DNA of 19,127 bases from Acidimicrobiales bacterium (lineage in GTDB: Bacteria; Actinomycetota; Acidimicrobiia; Acidimicrobiales; RAAP-2): assembly GCA_017883105.1 (NCBI GenBank), contig JADGOF010000008.1:1-19127 (forward strand), in the 5' to 3' direction. A model generated the notes under the pieces. That model was not told where the DNA came from and made no database searches. It was given only the letters and a program-made list of their open reading frames with translations. Numbering within the stretch: position 1 is the stretch's first letter; every line of letters begins with the position of its first letter. Below are positions 1-6,859 of the stretch, in pieces. Made by a program: the position numbers and the translations under genes.

Positions 1-26
1 CGAACAACCCGACGTGGCTCCGGCCA

Positions 27-646
27 CTACATCTGGACGTAGTTGCCCCGAAGTGTGAACGTCGGGACAGAGGTCGTACACGCGGCGGGAACGTCGGTCT
101 GCAACGACGTCGTAGCTACCGCTGGCGTCGAGGCAAACGAGCCGGTCTTTGCCGTGGGCAGAGCAAGCGTCACCGAATCGAGTCCACCGACGGGTGTCAC
201 CGTACCGACGTTGCCCACGTAGGTGGCCACGGTGGGAGCGATAGCCGTCGGCGTGGCAATCCACGTGACCTTGACCTTGATCTTGTTGACGATGTCCGCT
301 GAGGCGAAGTTGGAACAGGAGTTGGCGAAGCCTGAGGCACGCTTGTAGCTACCAGTTCCGACCACCGTCGTGACCCCCGTCACCGTGTCACCGTGTCACC
401 GGCAGGGGAGATGACGCCACTTCCGCAACTGCTGTAGGTGGTCGCGGTGAAGTTGAACTTCACGGCCTTGACATTGGCGGTCCCGCTTGGCGTGAGCGGA
501 GGGCTGAACGTACCTGTTCCGGGTAGGAACTTGCACGCCGCGGCACCCGTGGCTGGGACAGCGGCCCAGGCCGCACCGCTGTCTCCGAGAACCAGCAGTG
601 AGGCGAACAACGACAGACTCCCCAGCAGAATGAGTACTTTGCGCAT
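27..646 (-). pseudogene. Secreted protein of unknown function, frameshifted by an 8-bp duplication
   Basis: The gene is split over two frames. The 5' part (646 down to 380) starts at the ATG at 644-646, behind a purine-rich GGGGGA, and encodes a clear signal peptide: MRK, a hydrophobic core (residues 4-20), then a likely cleavage after AWA at residue 28. An in-frame start 12 codons upstream (682) would put charged residues before the signal and is less likely. The frame stops at 380-382. The 3' part (383 down to 27) continues the same protein in another frame. Removing one 8-bp unit at 381-396 joins GDTVT to GVTTVVG without a stop and gives about 203 residues. The mature part is rich in Thr, Ser, Val and Gly and contains a few Cys, with no enzyme motif I recognise. 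It looks like a cell-surface or extracellular beta-rich protein. It may be a pseudogene, a phase-variable gene or an assembly error. Confidence 0.7.
381..400. repeat. 8-bp tandem repeat, 2.5 copies, causing a frameshift
   Basis: The unit CACCGTGT occurs twice (381-388, 389-396), followed by CACC. One unit too many shifts the minus-strand reading frame of the secreted-protein gene and creates the stop at 380-382. With one unit the flanking frames fuse cleanly. Slipped-strand mispairing is the likely mechanism. Confidence 0.85.
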
Positions 647-703
647 CTCGATCCCCCAGCTTCCTTGGTCAGCGTTGCCCATCTGGCCCGCCGACGTGGA
701 TGG

Positions 704-732
704 ATGCTCTCATGGGGTGTTCTCCAGGTCAA
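704..732 (-). promoter_or_regulatory. Candidate promoter for the secreted-protein gene
   Basis: On the minus strand TTGACC (732-727) is followed after 17 nt by GAGCAT (709-704). The -35 is good and the -10 poor. It lies about 58 nt upstream of the chosen ATG at 646. This is a weak call from consensus matching only. Confidence 0.25.
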
Positions 733-782
733 TCGACGTGCCCGGGTGTACCCGGTCTGTTCCATCGACCAGGTGACCTGGA
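723..782. promoter_or_regulatory. Cluster of nested inverted repeats, candidate operators
   Basis: Three perfect-arm inverted repeats lie within 60 bp of the divergent intergenic region. TCCAGGTCA (723-731) pairs with TGACCTGGA (774-782). CCGGGT and ACCCGG (742-755) are separated by 2 nt. CCAGGT and ACCTGG (769-781) are separated by 1 nt and overlap the outer right arm. They sit between a minus-strand and a plus-strand gene and overlap the candidate -35 at 727-732, so a dimeric repressor or activator site is a reasonable inference. An RNA structure is the alternative. No regulator gene of a classical repressor family is in the window. Confidence 0.4.
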
Positions 783-858
783 GCATCACCGCACTCCTCT
801 TGCGGCGCGTGCGAGCCGGTGGCCGATCCGTCAGGCACTCAGGAAAATCCATTGCAGC

Positions 859-884
859 TGTCGATCTGGCCGCCCCCATTCGAC
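859..884 (+). promoter_or_regulatory. ECF42-type promoter upstream of the DGPF gene
   Basis: TGTCGA (859-864), a 16-nt spacer and CGAC (881-884) match the promoter form I recall as reported for ECF42 sigma factors (TGTCGA in the -35, CG[A/T]C in the -10). Transcription would begin near 891, leaving a leader of about 45 nt before the DGPF start codon at 936. The cognate ECF42 gene is the next gene but one, which supports the call. The only other TGTCGA I noted in intergenic DNA (12407) lacks the second box. Confidence 0.6.
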
Positions 885-935
885 GCAATGGTGAGAGGCA
901 GGGAAAGCCCCCGCTCTCCGGACCGAGGAGTCACC

Positions 936-1292
936 ATGCCGCGCTACCTGACGATGATCCGCATCGACGAACAGAATCCCCCTACCGAGAACCCCAGCCC
1001 CGAGCTCTCAGAGCGGATGGGCGCGCTGTTCGAAGAGATCACCAAGGCCGGAGTCATGCTGGACACGGCCGGGCTCACCCCCACCTCCGAGGGAACCAGG
1101 ATCACCTGGTCTGGCGGCAATCTCAGCTATGTGGACGGTCCCTTCACCGAGAGCAAGGAAGTCGTCGGCGGCTACGCCATTCTGCAAGCCAAGGACAAGG
1201 CCGAGGCCCTCGAGTGGACCAAACGGTTCCTGCAAGTCCACGAGAAGCATTGGACCGTCACCGCCGAGGTCCGCGAGATCGCCGAAGGTTGA
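936..1292 (+). CDS. DGPF-domain (YCII-related) protein
   Basis: This is a small cytoplasmic protein of 118 residues of the YCII-related/DGPF family. The namesake motif DGPF is at residues 67-70, followed by TESKE and a helical C-terminal half, as is usual for the family (about 115-125 residues). The biochemical role of these proteins is not established; they are known chiefly as genomic partners and targets of ECF42 sigma factors. The ATG at 936 is chosen because GAGGAG ends 5 nt upstream and the protein then begins MPRYLTMIR, typical for the family; the upstream in-frame extension (from 819) would read through the ECF42-like promoter. The sigma factor gene follows 48 nt downstream, so the two are probably cotranscribed from the promoter at 859-884. 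It has no signal peptide or membrane segment. Confidence 0.93.
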   Translation: MPRYLTMIRIDEQNPPTENPSPELSERMGALFEEITKAGVMLDTAGLTPTSEGTRITWSGGNLSYVDGPFTESKEVVGGYAILQAKDKAEALEWTKRFLQVHEKHWTVTAEVREIAEG

Positions 1293-1340
1293 TCCAACGG
1301 CGCTTGCCCCGCCCCCATGCGGCTGCTCTGATGTGCGGTC

Positions 1341-2615
1341 GTGACGGTACCAAGCGCTACGGAAGCGGTCGAGGCGGTATTCAGGATCGAGTCCGCGCGG
1401 GTCATCGCAGGTGTCGCCCGCATCGTGGGTGACGTAGGTATCGCCGAGGAACTCGCACAGGACGCACTGGTCGTTGCTCTCGAAGTGTGGCCGGTGTCAG
1501 GCGTCCCGAACAATCCGGGCGCCTGGCTCATGGCCACCGCCAAACACCGCGCGATTGATCTCGTACGCCGCAAGGAGACGTACGCCCGCAAGCTGGCTAA
1601 GGTCGGGCGAGCCCAAGAGGACGTCCTGCCGCCCGAGCTGAGGGACGCTGATGACATCGACGACGATCTGCTGCGGCTGATCTTCACCGCGTGTCACCCC
1701 GTGCTGTCGCGGGAGGCCCAGATCGCGCTCACACTGCGGTTAGTGGGAGGGCTGACAACAGAGGAGATAGCTCGCGCGTTCCTGACTTCGGAGCCGACGG
1801 TCGCCCAACGCATCGTTCGCGCCAAACGTGCCCTTGCCAGAACACAAGTCCCCTTCGAGGTCCCGTACGGGTCCGACCGGGCTACCCGGGTGTCGTCGGT
1901 TCTCGAGGTGATCTACCTCATCTTCAACGAGGGCTACTCGACAACGGCAGGGGACGACCTCGTGCGCCCGGCACTGTGCGAGGACGCGCTCCGCCTCGCT
2001 CGCGTCCTTGCGGGCCTGATGCCAACGGAGCCCGAGGTCCATGGTCTGGCCGCGCTCCTCAAGCTCCAGGCCTCCCGCATTGCAACTCGGACGGGCCCTC
2101 TCGGCGAGCCGGTGCTGCTGGCCGACCAGAACCGCTCCAAGTGGAACCGGATGCTCATCCGCCGCGGACTCGAGGCGTTGGAGCTCGCGGGCCACGGTCC
2201 GTACTCCGTTCAGGCAGCGATCGCTGGGTGCCACGCTCAGGCGATTCGCTACGAGGACACGCAGTGGACGGCGATAGCCGAGCTGTATTGCCAGCTGATG
2301 GCGCTGACCCCGTCGCCGGTGGTGGAGCTCAACCGAGCGGTCGCCGTCTCGATGTCGGATGGCCCCGCGGCCGGCCTGAAGCTGGTCGACACCCTGGTGG
2401 ATGATCCGGCCCTGAAGGACTACCACCTGCTTCCGAGCGTCCGAGGCGATTTGCTGGAGCGCCTGGGGCGAGGAGAGGAGGCGCGTACGGAGTTCGAGAG
2501 AGCGGCGTCCATGACCCGGAACGCGCGGGACAAGGCGCTGCTCTTGGACAAGGCCTCGCGCTCCGTCTCGGTTGTCCGATCACGCAGGGCTGCCTCACTC
2601 AGAACCCCTTCCTGA
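1341..2615 (+). CDS. ECF42-family RNA polymerase sigma factor with C-terminal extension
   Basis: This sigma factor (424 residues) would direct RNA polymerase to DGPF-type promoters. Region 2 lies at about residues 15-80 (conserved ELAQDALV and WLMATAKHRAIDLVRR). Region 4 with its helix-turn-helix lies at about 120-170 (LTTEEIARAFLTSEPTVAQR). The remaining roughly 240 residues are the long helical, TPR-like extension typical of ECF42, including the diagnostic IFNEGYS near residue 195. No anti-sigma gene is present; in ECF42 the extension is thought to control activity. The start is a GTG at 1341 with a weak ribosome site; the protein then begins as relatives do. The DGPF gene lies just upstream, the classical arrangement. 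The stimulus cannot be read from the sequence. Confidence 0.93.
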   Translation: MTVPSATEAVEAVFRIESARVIAGVARIVGDVGIAEELAQDALVVALEVWPVSGVPNNPGAWLMATAKHRAIDLVRRKETYARKLAKVGRAQEDVLPPELRDADDIDDDLLRLIFTACHPVLSREAQIALTLRLVGGLTTEEIARAFLTSEPTVAQRIVRAKRALARTQVPFEVPYGSDRATRVSSVLEVIYLIFNEGYSTTAGDDLVRPALCEDALRLARVLAGLMPTEPEVHGLAALLKLQASRIATRTGPLGEPVLLADQNRSKWNRMLIRRGLEALELAGHGPYSVQAAIAGCHAQAIRYEDTQWTAIAELYCQLMALTPSPVVELNRAVAVSMSDGPAAGLKLVDTLVDDPALKDYHLLPSVRGDLLERLGRGEEARTEFERAASMTRNARDKALLLDKASRSVSVVRSRRAASLRTPS

Positions 2616-2623
2616 AGTTCGCC

Positions 2624-2635
2624 GAGGGGCCCCTC
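2624..2635. terminator. Perfect 12-bp palindrome after the sigma gene
   Basis: GAGGGG followed directly by CCCCTC lies 8 nt past the sigma factor stop codon. Folded with a 4-nt loop the stem has only 4 bp and no T-tract follows, so termination is possible but weakly supported. Confidence 0.2.
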
Positions 2636-2649
2636 TGACACCGGAGTGA

Positions 2650-3101
2650 TCATCTCGTACAACACCGCCCAGTACCGGCGACCCGAACCCCGTCAGGCCG
2701 TCCGCTCGGCATGCTCTGGTGATCAATCCGATCACCTGGACTACGTCGGAAGCACCGGCAACGGCCCAGCAGAACCCCGGATCGTGGTTGCCCGATCCCG
2801 CAGTCGGCCAGTTCGGGAACGTAATGGACTACGCGAACACTCAGATCGATACGGCGAAAGGCGTGCTGATCTGCAGTTCGGCCAACGTGGCGGAGCTTGC
2901 CCCCGGACACCCGCTACTTCCAGAAGGCATCGACCACAGCTATGGCTACTCGTTCTACTACTTCTACGGTACGGCGAATGCTGGCGACAGGATCAATCAC
3001 TACCTGCACGGTCAGCGCTCGTCGCGACGGTTCCCACTTGGGTGCCGATGGCCACCGGCGAATCGTGTGTCAACGGCCGGCCCGTCAACGGCAGGTTCTG
3101 A
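2650..3101 (+). pseudogene. Decayed C-terminal remnant of a DUF3089-like (alpha/beta-hydrolase-like) gene
   Basis: The frame from 2650 to about 3020 encodes a coherent segment: VINPITWTT, then QQNPGSWLPDP, GVLICSSANV, and SYGYSFYYFYG followed by NAGDRINHYL. This order (a 'CINPLSW'-like strand, a 'GVLVV' strand, a 'YHxYDYxxF' segment, then a helix) is what I recall from the C-terminal third of DUF3089 proteins, a family of predicted alpha/beta-hydrolase fold. The frame opens after a stop at 2647-2649 with no signal peptide and no N-terminal 200 or so residues, so the gene lacks its 5' part. Near 3020-3030 the coding sense appears to move to another frame, reading ATVPTWVPMATGESCVNG up to a stop at 3099-3101. 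A GTG at 2719 could start a short product, but that would be a fragment. The family assignment is from memory of motif order and could be wrong; the truncation is clearer than the family. Confidence 0.5.
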
Positions 3102-3306
3102 CCCTCACACCCGTCACGGGATCCAACCTCCGGGCGCGCTCCGTCAAGCAACGTGCGTACGTCGTCGGCGTGACGAGGGACGGAGAGGTGAGGAAATGCT
3201 CACCCCCCTCTAATCAGGAGTTCATCTGCTCACTGCAGGCTTCCCTCCGTCCGGCTACGTCAAGTGGCACGCCCCTCGACGAGCTCCACCCCACGAAGGG
3301 ATCGTT
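3102..3306 (+). promoter_or_regulatory. Leader region of the glycan operon with a small hairpin
   Basis: This 205-bp gap must hold the promoter of the operon that starts at 3307, but I see no convincing -35/-10 pair. A hairpin with a perfect 6-bp stem, GGTGAG (3187-3192) and CTCACC (3199-3204) around the loop GAAATG, lies about 100 nt before the start codon. It could be part of a leader structure or a weak terminator for upstream transcripts; there is no T-tract. No riboswitch class was recognised. Confidence 0.3.
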
Positions 3307-4317
3307 ATGGAAGTCCAAGCAGTCACTCGTCCCCATGCAGTGGAACCAACGGAGTATGAGCAGCGTCGGTGCGTCGTCACCGGTGTCGCCGGTTTCATCG
3401 GATCCCGACTGTCCAAGCGCTTGGTCCGGGACGGCTGGACCGTGGCCGGAATTGACGGTTTCACTGACAGTTACGATCCGGTCGAAAAGGTCATGCGAGC
3501 CGCCGGACTCGTACGGACCTCGGGGATCTCCCTGATCGTCGGTGACCTCGTCGAGTTGGACCTGGTGCGGGCCTTCGAGGGGGCCGAGGTGGTGTTCCAC
3601 CTTGCTGGGAGAGCCGGTGTGCGGGCCAGCTTCACCAACGAAGATCGATACGAGCATGACAACGTCCTCGCCACGAAGCGGGTTCTTGCTGCAGCTCGCC
3701 AGGCAGGGGTCCGCCGAGTGGTCTACGCATCATCGTCCTCGGTCTATGGGAACGGGCAGACGCCGTTCCGGGAGGATGCCGCCCTGGCCCCCATCTCACC
3801 CTACGGACGGACGAAACTCGAGTCTGAACGACTCTGCCTGCGCAATGCTGACGCGGACTTCGAGGCGGTCGCATTGCGCTACTTCACGGTCTACGGTCCC
3901 GGGCAGCGCCCGGACATGGGCCTGCGCCTCTTCGCCGAAGCTGCGCTCACCGGGCAGCCGATCAAGCTGTTGGGTGACGGTACCCAGAGGCGTGACTTCA
4001 CGTACGTGTGCGACGTCGTCGTCGCCACCGTCGCCGCCGCTGACGCCCCGGCATCCGGTCTGGCGATCAACGTGGGTGGAGGCAGCGATGTGAGTGTCCT
4101 CGAGGTATTGGACCTACTGCGAGCCTTTGTCGGTACCGAGTTGACCATCGACGAGCACCCCTTTGCCCGCGGAGACGTCCGAGTCACCGCCGCCGACCTG
4201 AGCCGCGCCCATTCGCTCCTCGGTTTCCAAGCCCAGGTGCCCTTCGCCGCAGGATTCGAACGCGAGGTCTCGTGGGTGCGGGAGCGCCTCGATCGCAACG
4301 TGGCTATTTCCGCATGA
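3307..4317 (+). CDS. NAD-dependent sugar-nucleotide epimerase, UDP-glucuronate 4-epimerase-like
   Basis: This is an extended short-chain dehydrogenase of 336 residues. The NAD-binding GxxGxxG is at 26-32 (TGVAGFIG). The catalytic Ser is in the SSSSVYG run (about 142-148), and Tyr166 and Lys170 form the YxxxK pair (SPYGRTK). The stretch DGFTDSYDPVEK (50-61), the HLAGRAGVRASF segment (98-109) and RYFTVYGPGQRPDM (191-204) resemble UDP-glucuronate 4-epimerases more than GalE. Such an enzyme would turn UDP-glucuronate, made by Ugd in the same operon, into UDP-galacturonate. UDP-glucose 4-epimerase or another C4 epimerase is the alternative. The ATG at 3307 follows GAAGGGA by about 5 nt. Its stop overlaps the next start (ATGA at 4314-4317), so translation of the two is probably coupled. 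It heads the operon. Confidence 0.9.
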   Translation: MEVQAVTRPHAVEPTEYEQRRCVVTGVAGFIGSRLSKRLVRDGWTVAGIDGFTDSYDPVEKVMRAAGLVRTSGISLIVGDLVELDLVRAFEGAEVVFHLAGRAGVRASFTNEDRYEHDNVLATKRVLAAARQAGVRRVVYASSSSVYGNGQTPFREDAALAPISPYGRTKLESERLCLRNADADFEAVALRYFTVYGPGQRPDMGLRLFAEAALTGQPIKLLGDGTQRRDFTYVCDVVVATVAAADAPASGLAINVGGGSDVSVLEVLDLLRAFVGTELTIDEHPFARGDVRVTAADLSRAHSLLGFQAQVPFAAGFEREVSWVRERLDRNVAISA

Positions 4318-5537
4318 GCACGCCGACACGGTTGTCAAAGGTACTTCTCTACTCTCACGACACGTATGGCCTCGGCCATCTGCGGTGGAACCTGGTCATC
4401 GCCCGGCACCTGCTCGGGGGCACCCGTCCTCCACGAGTCGTGCTCGCTTCAGGATCGCCGGTCATCGGCCAGGTGCACCGCCCGCCCGGCCTGGTCTGCG
4501 TGCAGCTGCCCCCCGTGGTGAAGACCGGCGACGACGAGTACCGATCGATCGATCCGTCACTCAGCATCTCACTGGTCCGGCGGGCCCGCAGCGCCGTCCT
4601 CTTGGACGTCGTGACCCGGTGGAAGCCGGATGTGCTGCTGGTGGACCATGCCCCACAGGGCATGAAGGGTGAGCTGCTTCCGGTCTTTGCCGAATTGGGC
4701 CTCCGCAGCCCGGCGACGAAGGTGGTCCTCGGCCTGAGAGACATCTTGGATGATCCCGAGCGGGTGCGTTCGAGCTGGCAGGCCAATCGGGTCTACGAGA
4801 CCCTCGAATCGGCGTACGACCGGATTCTGGTCTACGGCGACCGTGACATGTTCGACCTCGCGCGGGCCTACCAGATCCCCGAGCCCGTGGCGTCCCGCCT
4901 CGAATACTGCGGGTTCGTCACAGGAGATCGCGCCCAGCATCCTGTGCGCCCGCCGGGACTGCCAGCCGGGGTCGACTACGTCCTTGGAACCGTCGGTGGT
5001 GGTGGCGACGGAGTGGAGGTCCTAGTGGCCACCGCCCAAGCCGCGGCCGGCGCCGGCGTGGCCGCCGTGCTTTGCACGGGCCCGCTGATGTCCGAGGACG
5101 ACCGCCGCCGCCTGCGGTCGGCAGTCGCATCACTTCCCCGGACCGTCATCGTGGAGCACGTGCACGACCTCGCTGCGGTGGTCGCCGGTGCACGATGCGT
5201 GGTGACCAGAGGTGGATACAACAGCCTGTGCGAACTCGTACACCTCGGGGTGCCAACGGTCGCGGTCCCCCGTTCGTGGCCCCGGCGCGAACAGTTGTTG
5301 CGGGCCCGCGTCTTTGCTGCTCGGGGTCTGGTGCACCTGGTGGAGGAGGGTGGCCCCGGGCTGGCGCGCCGGTTGGCCGGGGCGGTGGCCGACGTCGCCC
5401 ACACCGCGTCCCCCGTCCGCATGCGCCTCGACCTGAGCGGACGGGAGCGGGTCATCGCTTCGCTCGAGCGGGTCGTTTGCGATGTCACTTCGACCATGGC
5501 CGTCGAGCGCCCGGAAGTCGCGAGGGTCCCGGCGTGA
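4314..5537 (+). CDS. Glycosyltransferase, GT28/MurG-like (COG4671 type)
   Basis: This is a cytoplasmic or membrane-associated GT-B fold glycosyltransferase of 407 residues. The N-terminal domain opens with KVLLYSHDTYGLGHLRWN (residues 9-26), where GxGH is the donor-loop glycine motif of MurG relatives. The C-terminal domain carries VVTRGGYNSLCEL (297-308) followed by GVPTVAVP, the sugar-nucleotide binding motif of the GT28/UGT group. The length agrees with COG4671 'predicted glycosyltransferases'. The ATG at 4314 is preferred because it overlaps the epimerase stop as ATGA; an in-frame start at 4272 would lie inside the epimerase. It overlaps the next gene by 4 bp (GTGA). Donor and acceptor sugars cannot be read from the sequence; a uronic acid donor is an inference from the operon. 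Confidence 0.88.
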   Translation: MSTPTRLSKVLLYSHDTYGLGHLRWNLVIARHLLGGTRPPRVVLASGSPVIGQVHRPPGLVCVQLPPVVKTGDDEYRSIDPSLSISLVRRARSAVLLDVVTRWKPDVLLVDHAPQGMKGELLPVFAELGLRSPATKVVLGLRDILDDPERVRSSWQANRVYETLESAYDRILVYGDRDMFDLARAYQIPEPVASRLEYCGFVTGDRAQHPVRPPGLPAGVDYVLGTVGGGGDGVEVLVATAQAAAGAGVAAVLCTGPLMSEDDRRRLRSAVASLPRTVIVEHVHDLAAVVAGARCVVTRGGYNSLCELVHLGVPTVAVPRSWPRREQLLRARVFAARGLVHLVEEGGPGLARRLAGAVADVAHTASPVRMRLDLSGRERVIASLERVVCDVTSTMAVERPEVARVPA

Positions 5538-6859
5538 GCATCGACGACCTTCACCAGACCACTGCACCGACGGTTTTCTACCTCACCAAGCGGTTCCCCC
5601 GTCTGTCGGAGACCTTCATCCTCGATGAGATCCTGGGGCTCGAGGCACATGGCGTCGACCTGAGGCTCTTTGCCATCGCCGATCCTCACGAGGAGGACGT
5701 GCAGTCGGATGTGGACCGGGTCCGCAGCCCCGTGACGTATCTCCGCACCGGAGAGGGATGGCGGGCGAAGGCGAGCGACTACGCCCACTTCGTCGGGAGT
5801 CATGCACTGATCTTTCGCCGCCGGCCACGGCAGTGGACCCGTGCTGCGGCGCACGTGCTCGGTTCCGGGCCGAGCTGGGCCATGGCCACGCACTTCGTGG
5901 AGGCGGGCCGGATGGCCGCCGAAATGGAGCGCGTCGGTGGAGACCACATCCATGCGGCCTTCGCCCACGGGCCCGCAAGCGTCGCGTACTACGTACACCT
6001 CCTCACCGATCGGCCGTTCAGCTTCGCGGCCCACGCCAAGGACCTCTACCTCTCCACACCGGAGGTCCTGGCAACCAAGATCGCCGCCTCGACGTTCGTC
6101 CTGGCCTGTTCGGGGAGTGCCGCCGGCGAGCTCCGGAGCATCGTCGCCTCCCAAGCCGAGGTTGCGACGGACGTGCCGGTCGACAGGGTTGTCCTCGCCC
6201 CCCCCGGGGTGGACATCGACCGGTTCCAACCCGGTCCCCTACGTCCCCGACGCGTGTCTCCACAAGGAGTCTTGCGGATCCTGGCAGTGGGGCGGTTGGT
6301 GCCGAAAAAGGGCTATCCGGTCCTTCTGGAGGGCCTCGCCGCACTGGTGGAGCGCGGGGTGGAGTTCGAGTGCCGCATCGTTGGCGGTGGAGGCCAGAAG
6401 GATGAGTTGCACACCCTCGTGACCAAACTCGGGCTGGGCACGCGGGTCACCTTGTGCGGACCTCGCACCCAACAGGAGATCATCCGCGAGTATCACCAGG
6501 CGGACGTGTTCGTCCAGGCGAGCGTGATCACGGCTGACGGGGACCGGGACGGCATCCCCAACTCGGTGCTGGAGGCGATGGCCTGTGGCCTGGCTGTCGT
6601 GGCCACGACCGTGCCGGGCATCCCCGAGGTCATCCGGGACCGCGAGACCGGGCTCTTGGTTGCCACGGGACAACCCGAACCGATGGCCGGAGCGCTCGAG
6701 GCGCTTGCGGACGACGACACCCTCCGGAGACTGCTGGGGGATGCTGCTCGCCGGTTCGTGGTGGACCATCTCGCTCACCGATCCTGCGTGGAGCTCCCCG
6801 CCGACCTCCTTCTTGGTCGGATAACCGCAGAGTCACTCGCCAGCAAGATGCCCGCGTAG
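5534..6859 (+). CDS. Glycosyltransferase family 4 protein (WcaL-like)
   Basis: This retaining GT-B glycosyltransferase has 441 residues. The N-terminal half begins YLTKRFPRLSETFILDEI (residues 16-33), a signature of the colanic-acid-type (WcaL-like) GT4 enzymes. The hinge GVDIDRF is at about 225-231, ILAVGRLVPKKGYPVLLEG at about 249-267, and the donor-binding acidic motif lies in DGIPNSVLEAMACG (339-352, Asp339 and Glu347 spaced as in the Ex7E motif). It probably adds one sugar to a growing glycan at the inner membrane face. The GTG at 5534 overlaps the previous stop (GTGA); the longer open frame back to 5072 lies inside the upstream gene. The stop at 6857-6859 shares a base with the next start. 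Confidence 0.92.
   Translation: MSIDDLHQTTAPTVFYLTKRFPRLSETFILDEILGLEAHGVDLRLFAIADPHEEDVQSDVDRVRSPVTYLRTGEGWRAKASDYAHFVGSHALIFRRRPRQWTRAAAHVLGSGPSWAMATHFVEAGRMAAEMERVGGDHIHAAFAHGPASVAYYVHLLTDRPFSFAAHAKDLYLSTPEVLATKIAASTFVLACSGSAAGELRSIVASQAEVATDVPVDRVVLAPPGVDIDRFQPGPLRPRRVSPQGVLRILAVGRLVPKKGYPVLLEGLAALVERGVEFECRIVGGGGQKDELHTLVTKLGLGTRVTLCGPRTQQEIIREYHQADVFVQASVITADGDRDGIPNSVLEAMACGLAVVATTVPGIPEVIRDRETGLLVATGQPEPMAGALEALADDDTLRRLLGDAARRFVVDHLAHRSCVELPADLLLGRITAESLASKMPA

Noticed and set aside
5072..5533. Long N-terminal extension of the first GT4 reading frame
   Set aside because: It lies wholly inside the upstream glycosyltransferase gene, has Arg/Pro/Gly-rich shadow composition, and family similarity begins only at the GTG at 5534.
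4976..6229. Long minus-strand open frame of 417 codons
   Set aside because: It is antisense to two well-supported glycosyltransferase genes; such frames are common in high-GC DNA and its translation has no motif.
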